Shown one piece after another: positions 44,032-55,334 of a stretch of DNA of 64,000 bases (within the stretch, counting starts at the first letter, position 1; every line of letters starts with the position of its first letter). The position numbers and the translations under genes are program-made. The stretch lies in contig NZ_JRKN01000003.1 of assembly GCF_000763905.1 (NCBI RefSeq), positions 1 through 64,000 on the forward strand, read 5' to 3'. This stretch comes from Paracoccus halophilus (GTDB taxonomy: Bacteria; Pseudomonadota; Alphaproteobacteria; Rhodobacterales; Rhodobacteraceae). Below the pieces are notes generated by a model. It saw only the letters and a list, made by a program, of their open reading frames with translations. It was not told where the DNA came from and did no database searches.

Positions 44032-45845
44032 GCCAGCGCCCCTTTTCCATGGCCCAGGGCCGATTGCATGGTGCGCAGGACGACAAAGGCGTCGCGCAGA
44101 TGGCTGCGTTCAAGGTCCGGAAGTTCGGCGGGCGCCAGAAAGTTGTCGGGCCGCCGGCCGGCGGCGATCAGCCGCGCCTGATGCTGGAGCCGGCGCGTCT
44201 GGATCAGATCGAAGGCGGCCAGCAGATCGGCCGCCCCCGAGGTCGAAATCACCCCCGCCTCGGCCGCCGCGACGATGCGCGCGCGCGTATTGACCGGCAC
44301 AAGCCCCGCCTGCAGCGCATAGACCCGGCCCAGATCGGTGACCGGCACCACGCCGTTCATCTTCATGTCGATATGGTTGCGCTTCTCGCCCGAGCGGATG
44401 GTGGCGAAACCGCCGATCAGCCCCAGCGGCGGGCGATGCTTCAGCGAATTGGCGATCATATGGGCGACAAAGATCGAATTGCGCCCGGCCGCGGCCAGGG
44501 TCTCGGCCTGCAGATCGCGCAGCAGCGTGGCATCGCCGCCGATGGCGCGCAGGTCGAACATGACGCTGGCCAGCATCTGCGCCTCGGGGCTGGGACGGTC
44601 GATCCAGCCGCTGAAATAGCCACGCCAGACATCCAGCGGCTGCCGCCAGCGCGGGTTCGAGGCCATCATGTCGCCCGGGCAATAGACATAGCCGGCCCGG
44701 TTCAGCCCGTCGCTGACGAATTTCGCCAGATCGCGGAACCAGGGATGATCGGCATCCATGCCGGGGGCCAGGATCAGGCAATTGTCCTGATCCGAAACGC
44801 CGGTCTGTTCCTGCCGGCCCTGACTGCCGCAGGCGGCCCAGAGCCAGCCGCCGGGCGCCGGCCCCAGCTCGGCCTCGGCCAGCGACAGCAGGCGGCGGGT
44901 GACGGCATCGGCGATATCGGTGATCTGGCGGGTGATCAGATCGTGGCGCTGGCTGGCCGCGACCAGGCCTGCCAGCAATTCGGGGATGCGCGCCGTCGCG
45001 CCCGCCAGCGCCGCGCTGTCGGGGGCGCGGGCGATCTCTCGCAGCAGCACCGATCCCGAGATTGCCTGCACCCGCGTCAGGTCGGTCTGGGTGATCATGC
45101 CGACCAGCCGGCCGCGCTCGGTGATCGGCAGATGGCCGATCCGGCGCTCGGCCATCAGGGCCAGCACATCGGCGCCTAGCGCGTCCGGGCCCAGCGTCAC
45201 CGGATCGCTGGTCATGATGCGCGACACCGGCGCGTCGGCGCGGCACCCCTCGGCCACGACCTTGTTCGACATGTCGCGCACGGTGACCAGCCCCAGCAGC
45301 GCGCCCTCCGGGCCGGTGATCCCCAGCGACGAGACGCCGGCCTCGCGCATCATGCGCGCGGCCTCGACGATCGGGGTCTGCGGCGGGCAGGCCAGCGGTG
45401 CGCGGCCCAGCAGTTCCGAGACCCGCAGAGCGGCGAATTGCGCGCATTGCGATCCCCGCCCGCGCCCGGCGCCGCGGTTGAAAAAGCGCGAGAATGCGGC
45501 GTTCGAGCTGAGCAGCCGGCGGAATTCGCGCCCGGGCAGCATCAGCAGCGTGCCGCCGCGCGTGACGCGCGCGGTGGTCGCGGCATTGCCGTCGCGCATC
45601 AGCCCGCGCTCGCCGAAACTGTTGCCGCGCCCCAGGGTCGAGACCGGCGTGCCCGCGCTGTCGGTCACCTCGACCTCGGCATCCTCGATCAGCCAGATCC
45701 CCTCGAGCGGGTCGCCATGGCGATAGACGGTGTCGCCCGTCTTCCATTCCCTGCGGCTGAAGGAACCGGCGACCCGCGCCAGCTCGTCCCGCGACAGGGC
45801 GTCATAGGGATGGATGCCCGACAGGAATTTCACGATTTCGTCCAT
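44028..45845 (-). CDS. Cyclic nucleotide-binding/CBS/DUF294 nucleotidyltransferase-like protein
   Basis: The 605-aa protein combines a cNMP-binding domain (about 10-120; GNSFGERGLM phosphate-binding loop), two CBS motifs (about 145-200 and 205-260) and a nucleotidyltransferase domain with GSQGRQEQTGVSDQDN (340-355). A DUF294 C-terminal helical domain ends it (SGEKRNHIDMKMNGVVPVTDLGR, about 480-502). This GS-x-GR…D-x-D motif is the GlnD/MNT-type catalytic pattern. The protein likely senses adenine nucleotides and modifies a protein or small molecule; its target is unknown. A hairpin separates it from the symporter gene upstream. Confidence 0.87.
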   Translation of the reverse strand: MDEIVKFLSGIHPYDALSRDELARVAGSFSRREWKTGDTVYRHGDPLEGIWLIEDAEVEVTDSAGTPVSTLGRGNSFGERGLMRDGNAATTARVTRGGTLLMLPGREFRRLLSSNAAFSRFFNRGAGRGRGSQCAQFAALRVSELLGRAPLACPPQTPIVEAARMMREAGVSSLGITGPEGALLGLVTVRDMSNKVVAEGCRADAPVSRIMTSDPVTLGPDALGADVLALMAERRIGHLPITERGRLVGMITQTDLTRVQAISGSVLLREIARAPDSAALAGATARIPELLAGLVAASQRHDLITRQITDIADAVTRRLLSLAEAELGPAPGGWLWAACGSQGRQEQTGVSDQDNCLILAPGMDADHPWFRDLAKFVSDGLNRAGYVYCPGDMMASNPRWRQPLDVWRGYFSGWIDRPSPEAQMLASVMFDLRAIGGDATLLRDLQAETLAAAGRNSIFVAHMIANSLKHRPPLGLIGGFATIRSGEKRNHIDMKMNGVVPVTDLGRVYALQAGLVPVNTRARIVAAAEAGVISTSGAADLLAAFDLIQTRRLQHQARLIAAGRRPDNFLAPAELPDLERSHLRDAFVVLRTMQSALGHGKGALA

Positions 45846-45864
45846 ATCCGCTCCCCCGGTAAAT

Positions 45865-45888
45865 GGCCGCGCCCCGTGGGGCGCGGCC
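45865..45888 (-). terminator. Strong hairpin between the symporter and DUF294 genes
   Basis: GGCCGCGCCCC (45865-45875) and GGGGCGCGGCC (45878-45888) form an 11-bp perfect stem, followed on the minus strand by ATTTACC. It should weaken read-through from the transporter genes into the signalling genes without a full T-tract. Confidence 0.6.
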
Positions 45889-45896
45889 GGTTCTCG

Positions 45897-47705
45897 TCAG
45901 TGGTGGGTGGCCGCGCCGGCGCCCTTGGGCACGCGGATCGACTCGACGAGTTCCTGCACGACGACCGGCGGCTCCTCGGTCACGTTCGAGACCAGATAGG
46001 CCACCAGGAAATTCAGCCCCGCGCCGACCACCCCGAACGAGGCGGGGGCAATGCCGAACAGCCAGTTCGCCGCCGTATCCTCCAGCATGTTGGTGCCGGC
46101 GATGAAGAACCAGCCCTTGTAGGTGAAGATATAGAGCAGCGTCGAGGCGATGCCCGCGATCATCCCCCAGATCGCGCCCTGCTTGTTGATGCGCTTCGAG
46201 AAGATGCCCATCATCAGCACCGGGAAGATCGAGCTGGCGGCAAGGCCGAAGGCCAGCGCCACGGTCTGCGCGGCAAAGCCCGGCGGGTTCAGACCCAGGA
46301 GCGTCGCCACCAGGATTGAGACCGCCATCGAGATCCGCGCCGCCATCAGCTCGCTTTTTTCCGAGATGTTGGGATTGAGCGCGCCCTTGATCAGGTCGTG
46401 GCTGACGGCGCCCGAAATGGCCAGCAAGAGCCCCGCCGCGGTGGACAGCGCCGCCGCCAGGCCGCCGGCGGCGACGATGGCGATGACCCAGCCGGGCAGG
46501 TTGGCGATTTCCGGATTCGCAAGGACCATGATGTCGTTGCTGACCTGGGTCAGCTCATTGCCCTGCAAGCCCTGCGCGGCGGCCATTTCGGCGGCCGGAC
46601 CTTCGGTCGCGGTGTCGTTATAGTACTGGATCAGCCCGTCGCCGTTCTTGTCCTCCCACGAGAGCAGGCCGGTCTTGGCCCAGGTCCGCATCCAGTTCAG
46701 TTCCGGCGAGGTCTCGATCGCCTCGAGCGAGACGGCCGGCTGCGAATAGGTCTCGCCGGTATCGGCGCCCGGCCACATGGTGGTCGAAAGATTCATCCGC
46801 GCCATGGAGCCGACGGCCGGGGCCACGGTGTAGAGCAGCGCGATGAAGACCAGCGCCCAGCCCGCCGAGGAGCGCGCGTCCGAGACCTTGGGCACGGTGA
46901 AGAAGCGGATGATGACATGCGGCAGGCCCGCCGTGCCGATCATCAGCGCCAGGGTGAACATCACCATGTTCAGCGTGCTGCCGTTATGGGCGGTATATTG
47001 CTTGAAGCCCAGATCGGTCACCACCTGATCCAGCTTGGTCAGGAACTCCATCCCCGATGCGTCATGGCTGCCGAACAGGCCCATCTGCGGCAGGAAATTC
47101 CCGGTCAGCGCCAGCGAGATGAAGATCGCCGGGATCGTGTAGGCGATGATCAGCACGACATATTGCGCGACCTGCGTATAGGTCACGCCCTTCATGCCGC
47201 CCAGAACCGCATAGACGAAGACGATGGCCGCGCCGATCCACAGCCCGGATTCCTTGCTGACCTCGAGATAGCGCGCGAAGGTGATGCCCACGCCCTCCAT
47301 CTGGCCGATCACATAGGTGATCGAGATGATCAGCAGGCAGATCACGCCGATGATGCGCGCGGTCTGGCTGTAGAAACGGTCGCCGATGAATTCCGGCACG
47401 GTGAACTTGCCGAACTTGCGCAGGTAAGGCGCCAGCAGCATGGCCAGCAGCACATAGCCGCCTGTCCAGCCCATCAGATAGGTCGAGTTGTCATAGCCGG
47501 TGAATGCGATCAGCCCGGCCATCGAAATGAAGGACGCGGCCGACATCCAGTCGGCGGCGGTGGCCATGCCGTTCATCACCGGATGCACGCCCCGGTTCGC
47601 GGCATAGAATTCGGCGGTCGAGCCGGCGCGTGCCCAGATCGCGATGCCGAAATACAGCGCGAAGGACAGGCCGATAAAGATCAGGTTAAGCGTGAACTGG
47701 TCCAT
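45897..47705 (-). CDS. Sodium:solute symporter (ActP-like, VC_2705 subfamily), probable acetate transporter
   Basis: This 602-aa SLC5-type transporter has about 13-14 hydrophobic segments. Family segments include ATAADWMSAASFISMAG near 48-64, YVIGQMEGVGITFARYLEV, and LAAALSTAAGLLLAISGAVSHDL. A hydrophilic insert of about 80 residues (310-390) is characteristic of the VC_2705 subfamily. It pairs with the DUF4212 small protein 3 bp upstream. Neighbouring acs suggests acetate or another short carboxylate as substrate; this is inferred. Confidence 0.9.
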   Translation of the reverse strand: MDQFTLNLIFIGLSFALYFGIAIWARAGSTAEFYAANRGVHPVMNGMATAADWMSAASFISMAGLIAFTGYDNSTYLMGWTGGYVLLAMLLAPYLRKFGKFTVPEFIGDRFYSQTARIIGVICLLIISITYVIGQMEGVGITFARYLEVSKESGLWIGAAIVFVYAVLGGMKGVTYTQVAQYVVLIIAYTIPAIFISLALTGNFLPQMGLFGSHDASGMEFLTKLDQVVTDLGFKQYTAHNGSTLNMVMFTLALMIGTAGLPHVIIRFFTVPKVSDARSSAGWALVFIALLYTVAPAVGSMARMNLSTTMWPGADTGETYSQPAVSLEAIETSPELNWMRTWAKTGLLSWEDKNGDGLIQYYNDTATEGPAAEMAAAQGLQGNELTQVSNDIMVLANPEIANLPGWVIAIVAAGGLAAALSTAAGLLLAISGAVSHDLIKGALNPNISEKSELMAARISMAVSILVATLLGLNPPGFAAQTVALAFGLAASSIFPVLMMGIFSKRINKQGAIWGMIAGIASTLLYIFTYKGWFFIAGTNMLEDTAANWLFGIAPASFGVVGAGLNFLVAYLVSNVTEEPPVVVQELVESIRVPKGAGAATHH

Positions 47706-47708
47706 ATG

Positions 47709-47966
47709 TCACTCCTCGACGCCGTGATCGCGGTCGAGCCGGTTCATCAGCTTCGCGTAGGTAAAGATCAGCACGATGAAGACCAGGATCGATCCCTGCT
47801 GCGCGAACCAGAAGCCCAGATCCGAGCCGCCGACCTTGATCCCGGACACCATCGGCCGGAACAGGATTCCGAAGCCGTATGATACCAGTGCCCAGATGAC
47901 GAGACAGATCCAGATGATGCGGATATTTGCCTGCCAGTAGGCGTTAGAGGATTGCTTGTCGCTCAT
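47709..47966 (-). CDS. DUF4212 symporter small subunit
   Basis: The 85-aa protein has two membrane helices (about 13-35 and 48-70) and the YWQANIRIIWICLVIWALVSYG start typical of the DUF4212 family. Members are nearly always encoded directly before a VC_2705-type sodium:solute symporter and are thought to be its small subunit. AGGGAGGAAACAGGG lies upstream of the ATG. Confidence 0.92.
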   Translation of the reverse strand: MSDKQSSNAYWQANIRIIWICLVIWALVSYGFGILFRPMVSGIKVGGSDLGFWFAQQGSILVFIVLIFTYAKLMNRLDRDHGVEE

Positions 47967-48012
47967 GTCCCCTGTTTCCTCCCTGTGTAACGCCGCCTCG
48001 GTCTTGCGGTGA

Positions 48013-48040
48013 CCCCGTCCGTGGGCGGCGGCGGACGGGG
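48013..48040 (-). terminator. Hairpin after acs, inner
   Basis: CCCCGTCCG (48013-48021) pairs with CGGACGGGG (48032-48040). It is one of two tandem stems in the 118-bp gap between acs and the DUF4212 gene. There is no T tract, so it may attenuate or stabilise acs mRNA rather than terminate fully. Confidence 0.5.
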
Positions 48041-48046
48041 GCGATG

Positions 48047-48067
48047 GCGGGGCCGCGCCGGCCCCGC
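48047..48067 (-). terminator. Hairpin after acs, outer
   Basis: GCGGGGCCG (48047-48055) and CGGCCCCGC (48059-48067) form a 9-bp perfect stem with a three-base loop, 18 bp after the acs stop. With the neighbouring stem it may set different levels of acs and the symporter genes. Confidence 0.55.
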
Positions 48068-48084
48068 GGCATCTCTGCCCGATC

Positions 48085-50040
<1,956 letters not shown>

Positions 50041-50170
50041 GGCTGGCCTCCTCTCCTCATGCTCTGTTCGTGAAACGGATGTCCCGAAGCGGCTGACCGA
50101 CCGCGGATGGACGCCCGAAACGATCTGGAGGAAAGGTTAATGTATTTTATCAGTCAGCGTAAACCTTTTT

Positions 50171-50223
50171 TTTGTAATGGAAATTTTGTAAATTTATTGA
50201 CCGTTCGCACTATGTTTTTGTAA
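50171..50223. promoter_or_regulatory. Triple TTTGTAA repeats in the acs upstream region
   Basis: TTTGTAA occurs at 50171, 50185 and 50217 (14 and 32 bp apart) within an AT-rich block that contrasts sharply with the surrounding GC-rich DNA. The second and third copies extend to TTTTGTAAATT. They lie 131-183 bp upstream of acs and 62-114 bp upstream of the HugZ-like gene. They may bind an acetate- or acyl-CoA-responsive regulator, or bend DNA. Confidence 0.45.
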
Positions 50224-50284
50224 ATTGTTCACAGAAATGTCAGCGCGCCTTGCCTGCACAAGACCTTAGCCGGAATATCGCCCC

Positions 50285-50770
50285 ATGACACAGGATCCGA
50301 TCCGCACCACCGACGACGAGGCGCGCGCGCTGGCCCGCCGCCTGCTGGCGGAAATGCGCCATGCCAGCCTCGGCACGCTCGACCCTGGGACCGGCGCGCC
50401 GCTGGTGACCCGCGTTGCCGTGCAGCCCGATGCCGATGGCGCCCCGGTCCTGCTGCTGTCGGGCCTGTCGGCGCATAGCCATGCGCTGGCCGCCGATCCG
50501 CGGGCCGGTCTGCTGATCGCCGCGACCTCGGCCAGGGGCGATCCCATGACGCATGCCCGGCTGTCGCTGATCGGCAGGGCCGGGCAGATCGCCTCCGACC
50601 CCGAGCGGCGCCGGCTCTGGCTGACCCGCGCCCCCAAGGCGCGCGCCTATATCGATCTGCCCGATTTCCGCTTCTGGCGGATCGAGCCCATCTCCGGCCT
50701 GCTCAATGCGGGCTTTGGCCGGGCGTTCCGGCTGGGGCCGCAGGACATGCTGAAACCCCCGGCAGACTGA
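50285..50770 (+). CDS. HugZ-like pyridoxamine 5'-phosphate oxidase-fold protein
   Basis: The 161-aa split-barrel protein has EARALARRLLAEMRHASLGTLDP, then TRVAVQPDADGAPVLLLSGLSAHSHAL and ARLSLIGRAGQI. This is the pattern of the FMN- or heme-binding HugZ/pyridoxamine-oxidase-like family. Members in other bacteria help use heme iron. The C-terminal domain of longer HugZ proteins is absent, so function remains open. No heme uptake genes are nearby. The strong terminator overlaps its last codons. Confidence 0.8.
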   Translation: MTQDPIRTTDDEARALARRLLAEMRHASLGTLDPGTGAPLVTRVAVQPDADGAPVLLLSGLSAHSHALAADPRAGLLIAATSARGDPMTHARLSLIGRAGQIASDPERRRLWLTRAPKARAYIDLPDFRFWRIEPISGLLNAGFGRAFRLGPQDMLKPPAD

Positions 50771-50782
50771 CTGCCGGGGGTT
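50754..50782. terminator. Bidirectional terminator
   Basis: AACCCCCGGCAG (50754-50765) and CTGCCGGGGGTT (50771-50782) form a 12-bp perfect stem with an ACTGA loop. The stem includes the end of the HugZ-like gene and lies before the stop of the convergent beta-helix gene. Confidence 0.8.
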
Positions 50783-50805
50783 CTGCCCCGTCGCGATTGG
50801 GCCGC

Positions 50806-53100
50806 TCAATCGGGATTGTCCATCCGCAGGCGATAGGCGTTCGAGCCCTTGACCGCGCTGCGCCAGTTCAGCGCGATCTGCCGACGGCCCTGGCCGACCT
50901 CGGCCTGGATCCAGGGCATATCGGCGACCGGCGAGCCGGCGCCATTGGTGATCGCGCTTCGCGCCACCACCGATTCGACATTGCGCGCCCAACCGTTGAA
51001 GGGCAGCGAGGCATTGACCGGCAGCACCCAGCGGCTGGCGGCGGTGGCCTGGGTATGGTTCAGGTCCAGCGGATTGGCGATATAGGTATTCACACCGTTG
51101 AACATATTGCCCTGGAACAGGATGTTGCGCATCCGCTGATAGTTCAGGTCGGCAAAGGTGGTATCGACCTTTTCGACCCGCGCCACGCTGTTGTTCTGCG
51201 ACTTGAACACATTGCCCACCACCGCCAGGCCGTGGATGAAATGCGCCCTGCCATAGGGCTTGATCACCAGCCAGTTGAAGCCCAGCGTCGTGTTCGAGGC
51301 AAGGAACGTATTGCCGGTGATGGTCAGACCGCCAAAGGAATATTCGCCGCCCTCGAAATCCGGCCGCGCATCGTGCTCGTTCGTCCATTCGATCGAGCAA
51401 TTGTCGATATAATTGCCAGTCACCGTCACCTGCAGGTTGGTATGGGTCAGGACCAGCCCGCCAAAGCGCACGCCGTTCTGGGCATCGTCGCCCTGGAACC
51501 AGTGATTTCCCTCGATGATATGGCCGCCGCCATTGGCCACCAGGAAATGACCAAAGCGATTTGCGCGGTTATGCCGGATCTTGGCGTCGTTATTGTTGAT
51601 ATTGATCGCCACCGAGGTCCGGTTCTGCGCCAGATCGGCCATCTCGTTGGACAGGAATTCGCATCGATCGACCGTCATCCCCTGACAGGCCGAGCCGATC
51701 GAGGTGATGCCGCGATCCTTGGCATGGGTGAAAAAGCAGTCGCGGAACGTGTTCACCGAGCCGGATTTGGCCAGCATCACACCGCTCGCCACGCCGTTCA
51801 GCAGGAACTCGACATCGTCGAAGGTGAAGCGGCTCAGACGCTCCATATCCGAGAAGTCGAAGACATAGCGATAGCGCAGAAAGCTGTAATTGCGGGTGCC
51901 CGCGCCACCGTAAAGCGGCTGCGACAGGGACAGGGTGCGGGCGGCGACGTTCTTGCCGTTCACATAGACCTCGCGGCCGACGCCATTGCCGTTGATGCGC
52001 GAGCCGACCTCGATATTGGCGACATTGGCGACATTGGACAGAACCAGCGGCGCGTTCGGATCATAGGTCCCGGCCGAGTTGACCTGAGCCGTGGCCCAGG
52101 CCGGCCCCTCGACCGCATTGATCTGGCCGTTGGTGATGACCCGGCGATTGGAGAAAGTCGTCAGGCCCGGCGCCGCCCCGGCGATGGTGATCGGCTCGCT
52201 GAGGTTCACCGTGCGGCCGCGCAGATCCAGCGTGCCGTGATCGGTATAGCCCAGCAGCGCCTGCAGCGCGCGCTTCATCCCCTCGGTCTCGTCGCCAAAG
52301 GCGTCGGCATAGGTCGGAAAATCGAACCGCCCCATCAGCGCCAGCCGGGCCGCGCGCGGCATTTTCAGCTTGCCGACAAAGCGGACCGGGGCGTTCATGC
52401 TCAGATCGCTGGCGATGAAATAGGTCCCCGCCGGGACCAGGACCTCGCCGCCATTGGCGGCCTGATCGGCGGCGATAAAGGCGGCGCGATCGTCGCTCAC
52501 GCCATTGCCGACCGCCCCGAAATCGCGCACATCCACCCAGTCCAGCATGCCCGGAACAAAGGCCGAGGTCACGTTCTCAATCGCCAGGTTCTCGATCCGG
52601 ACCGAGCCGTTATTGTCGCCGATCAGGTCCAGCCCGAAATGGCCGAAAGCCGCATCGCGCCCCCAGGCCATGTCCACGCCCTCGCGCCGGCCGCTGCCGA
52701 CGATGGCCGAGACCTCGACCACCTCGCCATAGCCGGGCAGGCTGACAGTGGGGCCGACCTGCGTCACGCCGGCCAGCTGGCTGCCGTTTCTGGCGCCGGC
52801 GAATGCGGCGACGCGCACCTGCGGCAGGTTGCCGGCGATCGCCTTGACCCGGGCCGAGATGCGCAGATAGTTCCCCGGCGTGATCGGCGTCTGCCGCATG
52901 TAGCGGATCGAGGTCACCGCCTGCTGTTTCAGGATCTCGAGGCAGGCGCCGAAATCCTCGTCCGCCGGCACGATGGCCGCGTTCGACGCCCCGGCCCAGG
53001 TCGGGGAACCCGGCCGGCCATCGGTCCGGGACCACAGGCCCAGACCCGCCTGAAACGGACGCGGCATCAAAGCCTGATCGCCGATAATCGCAATGCTCAT
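50806..53100 (-). CDS. Large right-handed beta-helix (pectate-lyase-3-like) protein
   Basis: The 764-aa protein has no signal peptide. An N-terminal domain of about 185 residues (IIGDQALMPRPFQAGLGLWSRTDG start) resembles carbohydrate-binding/jelly-roll modules. Then VDVRDFGAVGNGVSDDRAAFIAA (about 188-212) marks the start of a Pectate_lyase_3/GH28-related beta-helix, with many Asn-rich turns (ITGNTF, VTGNYIDN, GNVFKSQNN). This build is typical of phage tail spikes and of virion-like spikes. A TTAA-N7-TTAAC site lies 75-90 bp upstream. It could be a spike protein of a gene transfer agent or a polysaccharide-acting enzyme. Confidence 0.75.
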   Translation of the reverse strand: MSIAIIGDQALMPRPFQAGLGLWSRTDGRPGSPTWAGASNAAIVPADEDFGACLEILKQQAVTSIRYMRQTPITPGNYLRISARVKAIAGNLPQVRVAAFAGARNGSQLAGVTQVGPTVSLPGYGEVVEVSAIVGSGRREGVDMAWGRDAAFGHFGLDLIGDNNGSVRIENLAIENVTSAFVPGMLDWVDVRDFGAVGNGVSDDRAAFIAADQAANGGEVLVPAGTYFIASDLSMNAPVRFVGKLKMPRAARLALMGRFDFPTYADAFGDETEGMKRALQALLGYTDHGTLDLRGRTVNLSEPITIAGAAPGLTTFSNRRVITNGQINAVEGPAWATAQVNSAGTYDPNAPLVLSNVANVANIEVGSRINGNGVGREVYVNGKNVAARTLSLSQPLYGGAGTRNYSFLRYRYVFDFSDMERLSRFTFDDVEFLLNGVASGVMLAKSGSVNTFRDCFFTHAKDRGITSIGSACQGMTVDRCEFLSNEMADLAQNRTSVAININNNDAKIRHNRANRFGHFLVANGGGHIIEGNHWFQGDDAQNGVRFGGLVLTHTNLQVTVTGNYIDNCSIEWTNEHDARPDFEGGEYSFGGLTITGNTFLASNTTLGFNWLVIKPYGRAHFIHGLAVVGNVFKSQNNSVARVEKVDTTFADLNYQRMRNILFQGNMFNGVNTYIANPLDLNHTQATAASRWVLPVNASLPFNGWARNVESVVARSAITNGAGSPVADMPWIQAEVGQGRRQIALNWRSAVKGSNAYRLRMDNPD

Positions 53101-53174
53101 CCCAAATTCTCCCTTACCCGGATCATGCAGGGCGCAAGGCCCGCGCGGTCAGGCAGGAATTTGGCAATCTCGCG

Positions 53175-53190
53175 TTAACCGTCCGTTAAC
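53175..53190. promoter_or_regulatory. CtrA-type binding site (TTAA-N7-TTAAC)
   Basis: TTAA (53175-53178), seven bases, then TTAAC (53186-53190) continuing to TTAACCAT is a full match to the CtrA consensus. It lies 75 bp upstream of the beta-helix gene, in the gap after the lysS stop, so only the beta-helix gene can use it as a promoter element. Confidence 0.6.
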
Positions 53191-53233
53191 CATGCGCGCG
53201 GCGCAACGGGGCCGCGCGCAACATCCGGCCGGA

Positions 53234-54826
53234 TCAGCCCAGGGCTTCGGACACCAGTTCGCCGGCCAGCGCGCGGCCGACCAGATCGCGGGTTTCCGCG
53301 ACGCCGTAAAGCGCGATGAAGCCGCCGAAGCGCGGCCCCTGATCGGCGCCCAGCAGGACCTGATACAGCGCCTGGAACCAGTCCTTCATCGGCTCGAACC
53401 CATGTTCGCGGCCGATGGCGAAAACCATGGTCTGCAGCGCCTCGGCATCGGCGGGCTGATCCCATGCCGCCAGCCGCCCGGCCAGATCCTGCAATGCCGC
53501 CCGCTCCTTGTCGCTTGGGGCGCGGAACTGCCGGGTGGGCGCCACGAAATCGTTGAAATAGCGCAGCGCGAATTCGGCCGCGCGGTCCAGCGTCGGATTG
53601 GCCTCGGGGGTCGCCTCGGGGGCGTAGCGCCGGATAAAGCCCCAGAGCCCGTCCTTGTCCTTGGCCCCGGCGACCGAGGCCAGATTCAGCAGCATCTGGA
53701 ACGGCACCACCATGTCGGAGGCCGGCACCGCGCCGCCATGGATATGCCAGACCGGATTGGCCAGCTGCTGCTCGGGCGTCTGCTCGGGATAGGCGCGCAA
53801 TTGCTGATGGTATTCGTCCACCGCCTTGGGGATCACGTCGAAATACATGCGCTTGGCGGTCTTGGGCTTCTGGAACATGAAATAGCTCAAGCTCTCGGTC
53901 GCCGCATAGGTCAGCCATTCGTCGATGGAAAGCCCGTTGCCCTTTGATTTCGATATCTTTTGGCCGTGCTGATCCAGGAACAGCTCATAGGTGAAATGCT
54001 CGGGCTTGCGGCCGCCCAGGATCTCGCAGATGCGGTCATAGATCGGCGTGTTGGTGCTGTGATCCTTGCCATACATCTCGAAATCCACGTCCAGCGCCGC
54101 CCAGCGGGCGCCGAAATCGGGCTTCCATTGCAGCTTCACATTGCCGCCGGTGACCGGCAGGGTCATTTCCTCGCCAGCCTCGTCGTCAAAGGTGATGGTG
54201 CCGTTCGCAGCATCGACCTGCTTGATCGGGAGGTAAAGCACCCGGCCCGATTTCGGGTCGATCGGCAGGAAGCAGCTATAGGTCTGCTGGCGTTCCTCGC
54301 GCAGGCTGGCCAGCATGACCTCCATGATGGCGTCGTATTTCTCCGCCGCGCGCAGCAGGACCTGATCAAAGCGGCCGGAACGATAGAATTCGGTCGCGCT
54401 GATGAACTCGTATTCAAAGCCGAACGTGTCCAGAAACCGCCGCAGCATGGCATTGTTATGGTCGCCAAAGCTGGGATATTCGCCGAACGGGTCCGGGACC
54501 GAGGTCAGCGGCTTTTGCAGATGCTCGCGCAGCATCTCGGTCTGCGGCACATTCTCGGGCACCTTGCGCATGCCGTCCAGATCGTCCGAAAAGCAGATCA
54601 GCCTGGTCGGAATGTCGGAAATCATCTCGAAGGCGCGGCGGATCATCGTCGTGCGCGCCACCTCGCCAAAGGTGCCGATATGCGGCAGCCCCGAGGGGCC
54701 ATAGCCCGTCTCGAACAGGACATAGCCCTTTTCGGGGGGCTTTTTCTCATAGCGTTTCAGCACCCGGCGGGCCTCCTCGAAAGGCCAGGCCTTGGATTTC
54801 ATCGCGGCATCACGCAGGGCGGTCAT
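53234..54826 (-). CDS. lysS: Lysyl-tRNA synthetase, class I
   Basis: The 530-aa enzyme is the archaeal-type class I LysRS that occurs in alphaproteobacteria in place of the class II enzyme. It has [10 protein letters not shown] (HIGH equivalent, residues 44-52), the KISKS signature (290-294, KISKSKGN), and [18 protein letters not shown]-terminal helical anticodon-binding domain covers about 330-530. The start at 54826 ([14 protein letters not shown]) fits. It is a single gene divergent from the TerB-like gene. Confidence 0.95.
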   Translation of the reverse strand: MTALRDAAMKSKAWPFEEARRVLKRYEKKPPEKGYVLFETGYGPSGLPHIGTFGEVARTTMIRRAFEMISDIPTRLICFSDDLDGMRKVPENVPQTEMLREHLQKPLTSVPDPFGEYPSFGDHNNAMLRRFLDTFGFEYEFISATEFYRSGRFDQVLLRAAEKYDAIMEVMLASLREERQQTYSCFLPIDPKSGRVLYLPIKQVDAANGTITFDDEAGEEMTLPVTGGNVKLQWKPDFGARWAALDVDFEMYGKDHSTNTPIYDRICEILGGRKPEHFTYELFLDQHGQKISKSKGNGLSIDEWLTYAATESLSYFMFQKPKTAKRMYFDVIPKAVDEYHQQLRAYPEQTPEQQLANPVWHIHGGAVPASDMVVPFQMLLNLASVAGAKDKDGLWGFIRRYAPEATPEANPTLDRAAEFALRYFNDFVAPTRQFRAPSDKERAALQDLAGRLAAWDQPADAEALQTMVFAIGREHGFEPMKDWFQALYQVLLGADQGPRFGGFIALYGVAETRDLVGRALAGELVSEALG

Positions 54827-54911
54827 CGGGGCTCTCCATTGCTGTGGACTTCCCCGTATTGAAACGGCGTCGAATGGTCAATAATTTGCCCGAAACTCAC
54901 GGAGAAAGCCC

Positions 54912-55334
54912 ATGTCCGACAACCTGCCCTCCTTTTCGCCCTGCGACGCGCTCGTTGCGGTCATGGTGGCGGTCTCGGCTTCGGATCAGAACCTGCGCAC
55001 GGCGGAACTGGTCGCGATCGAGCGCGCGGTGAACCATATGCCGATTTTCGCCAATTATGACATCGACCGGATGCGGGCAGTGTCGCAGACCGTCATCACC
55101 CTGTTCGAGGAAGAGGACGGGCTGGATGCCCTGTTCGGGCTGGTGCGCGCGGCATTGCCCGAGAAACTGTTCGACACCGCCTATCTGCTGGCCTGCGACG
55201 TCGCCGCCTCGGACGGGCGGGCCGGTCAGATCGAATCCGAGATGCTGGCCGAGATCCGCGACCAGTTCGAGATCAACCGCCTGCATGCCGGGGCGATCGA
55301 ATTCGCCGCCCGCGCCCGGCACCGCACGCTTTAG
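54912..55334 (+). CDS. TerB-family protein
   Basis: The 140-aa all-helical protein has the TerB/TerB-like layout with acidic motifs at ALVAVMVAVSASDQNLRTAELVAIE and LACDVAASDGRAGQIESEMLAEIRD. These form the metal-binding pseudo-repeat of the family. Despite the tellurite-resistance name, isolated TerB proteins have no settled function. Its stop overlaps the convergent dacB stop by 4 bp. Confidence 0.85.
   Translation: MSDNLPSFSPCDALVAVMVAVSASDQNLRTAELVAIERAVNHMPIFANYDIDRMRAVSQTVITLFEEEDGLDALFGLVRAALPEKLFDTAYLLACDVAASDGRAGQIESEMLAEIRDQFEINRLHAGAIEFAARARHRTL

Noticed and set aside
50797..53178. 793-codon open frame on the plus strand
   Set aside because: It lies fully antisense to the beta-helix gene, shows Asp/His/Arg-rich shadow composition and has no family features.
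53234..54826. Glutamyl/other class I tRNA synthetase instead of LysRS
   Set aside because: The PHIGT and KISKSKGN placement and [16 protein letters not shown] segment fit class I LysRS, a known alphaproteobacterial form.
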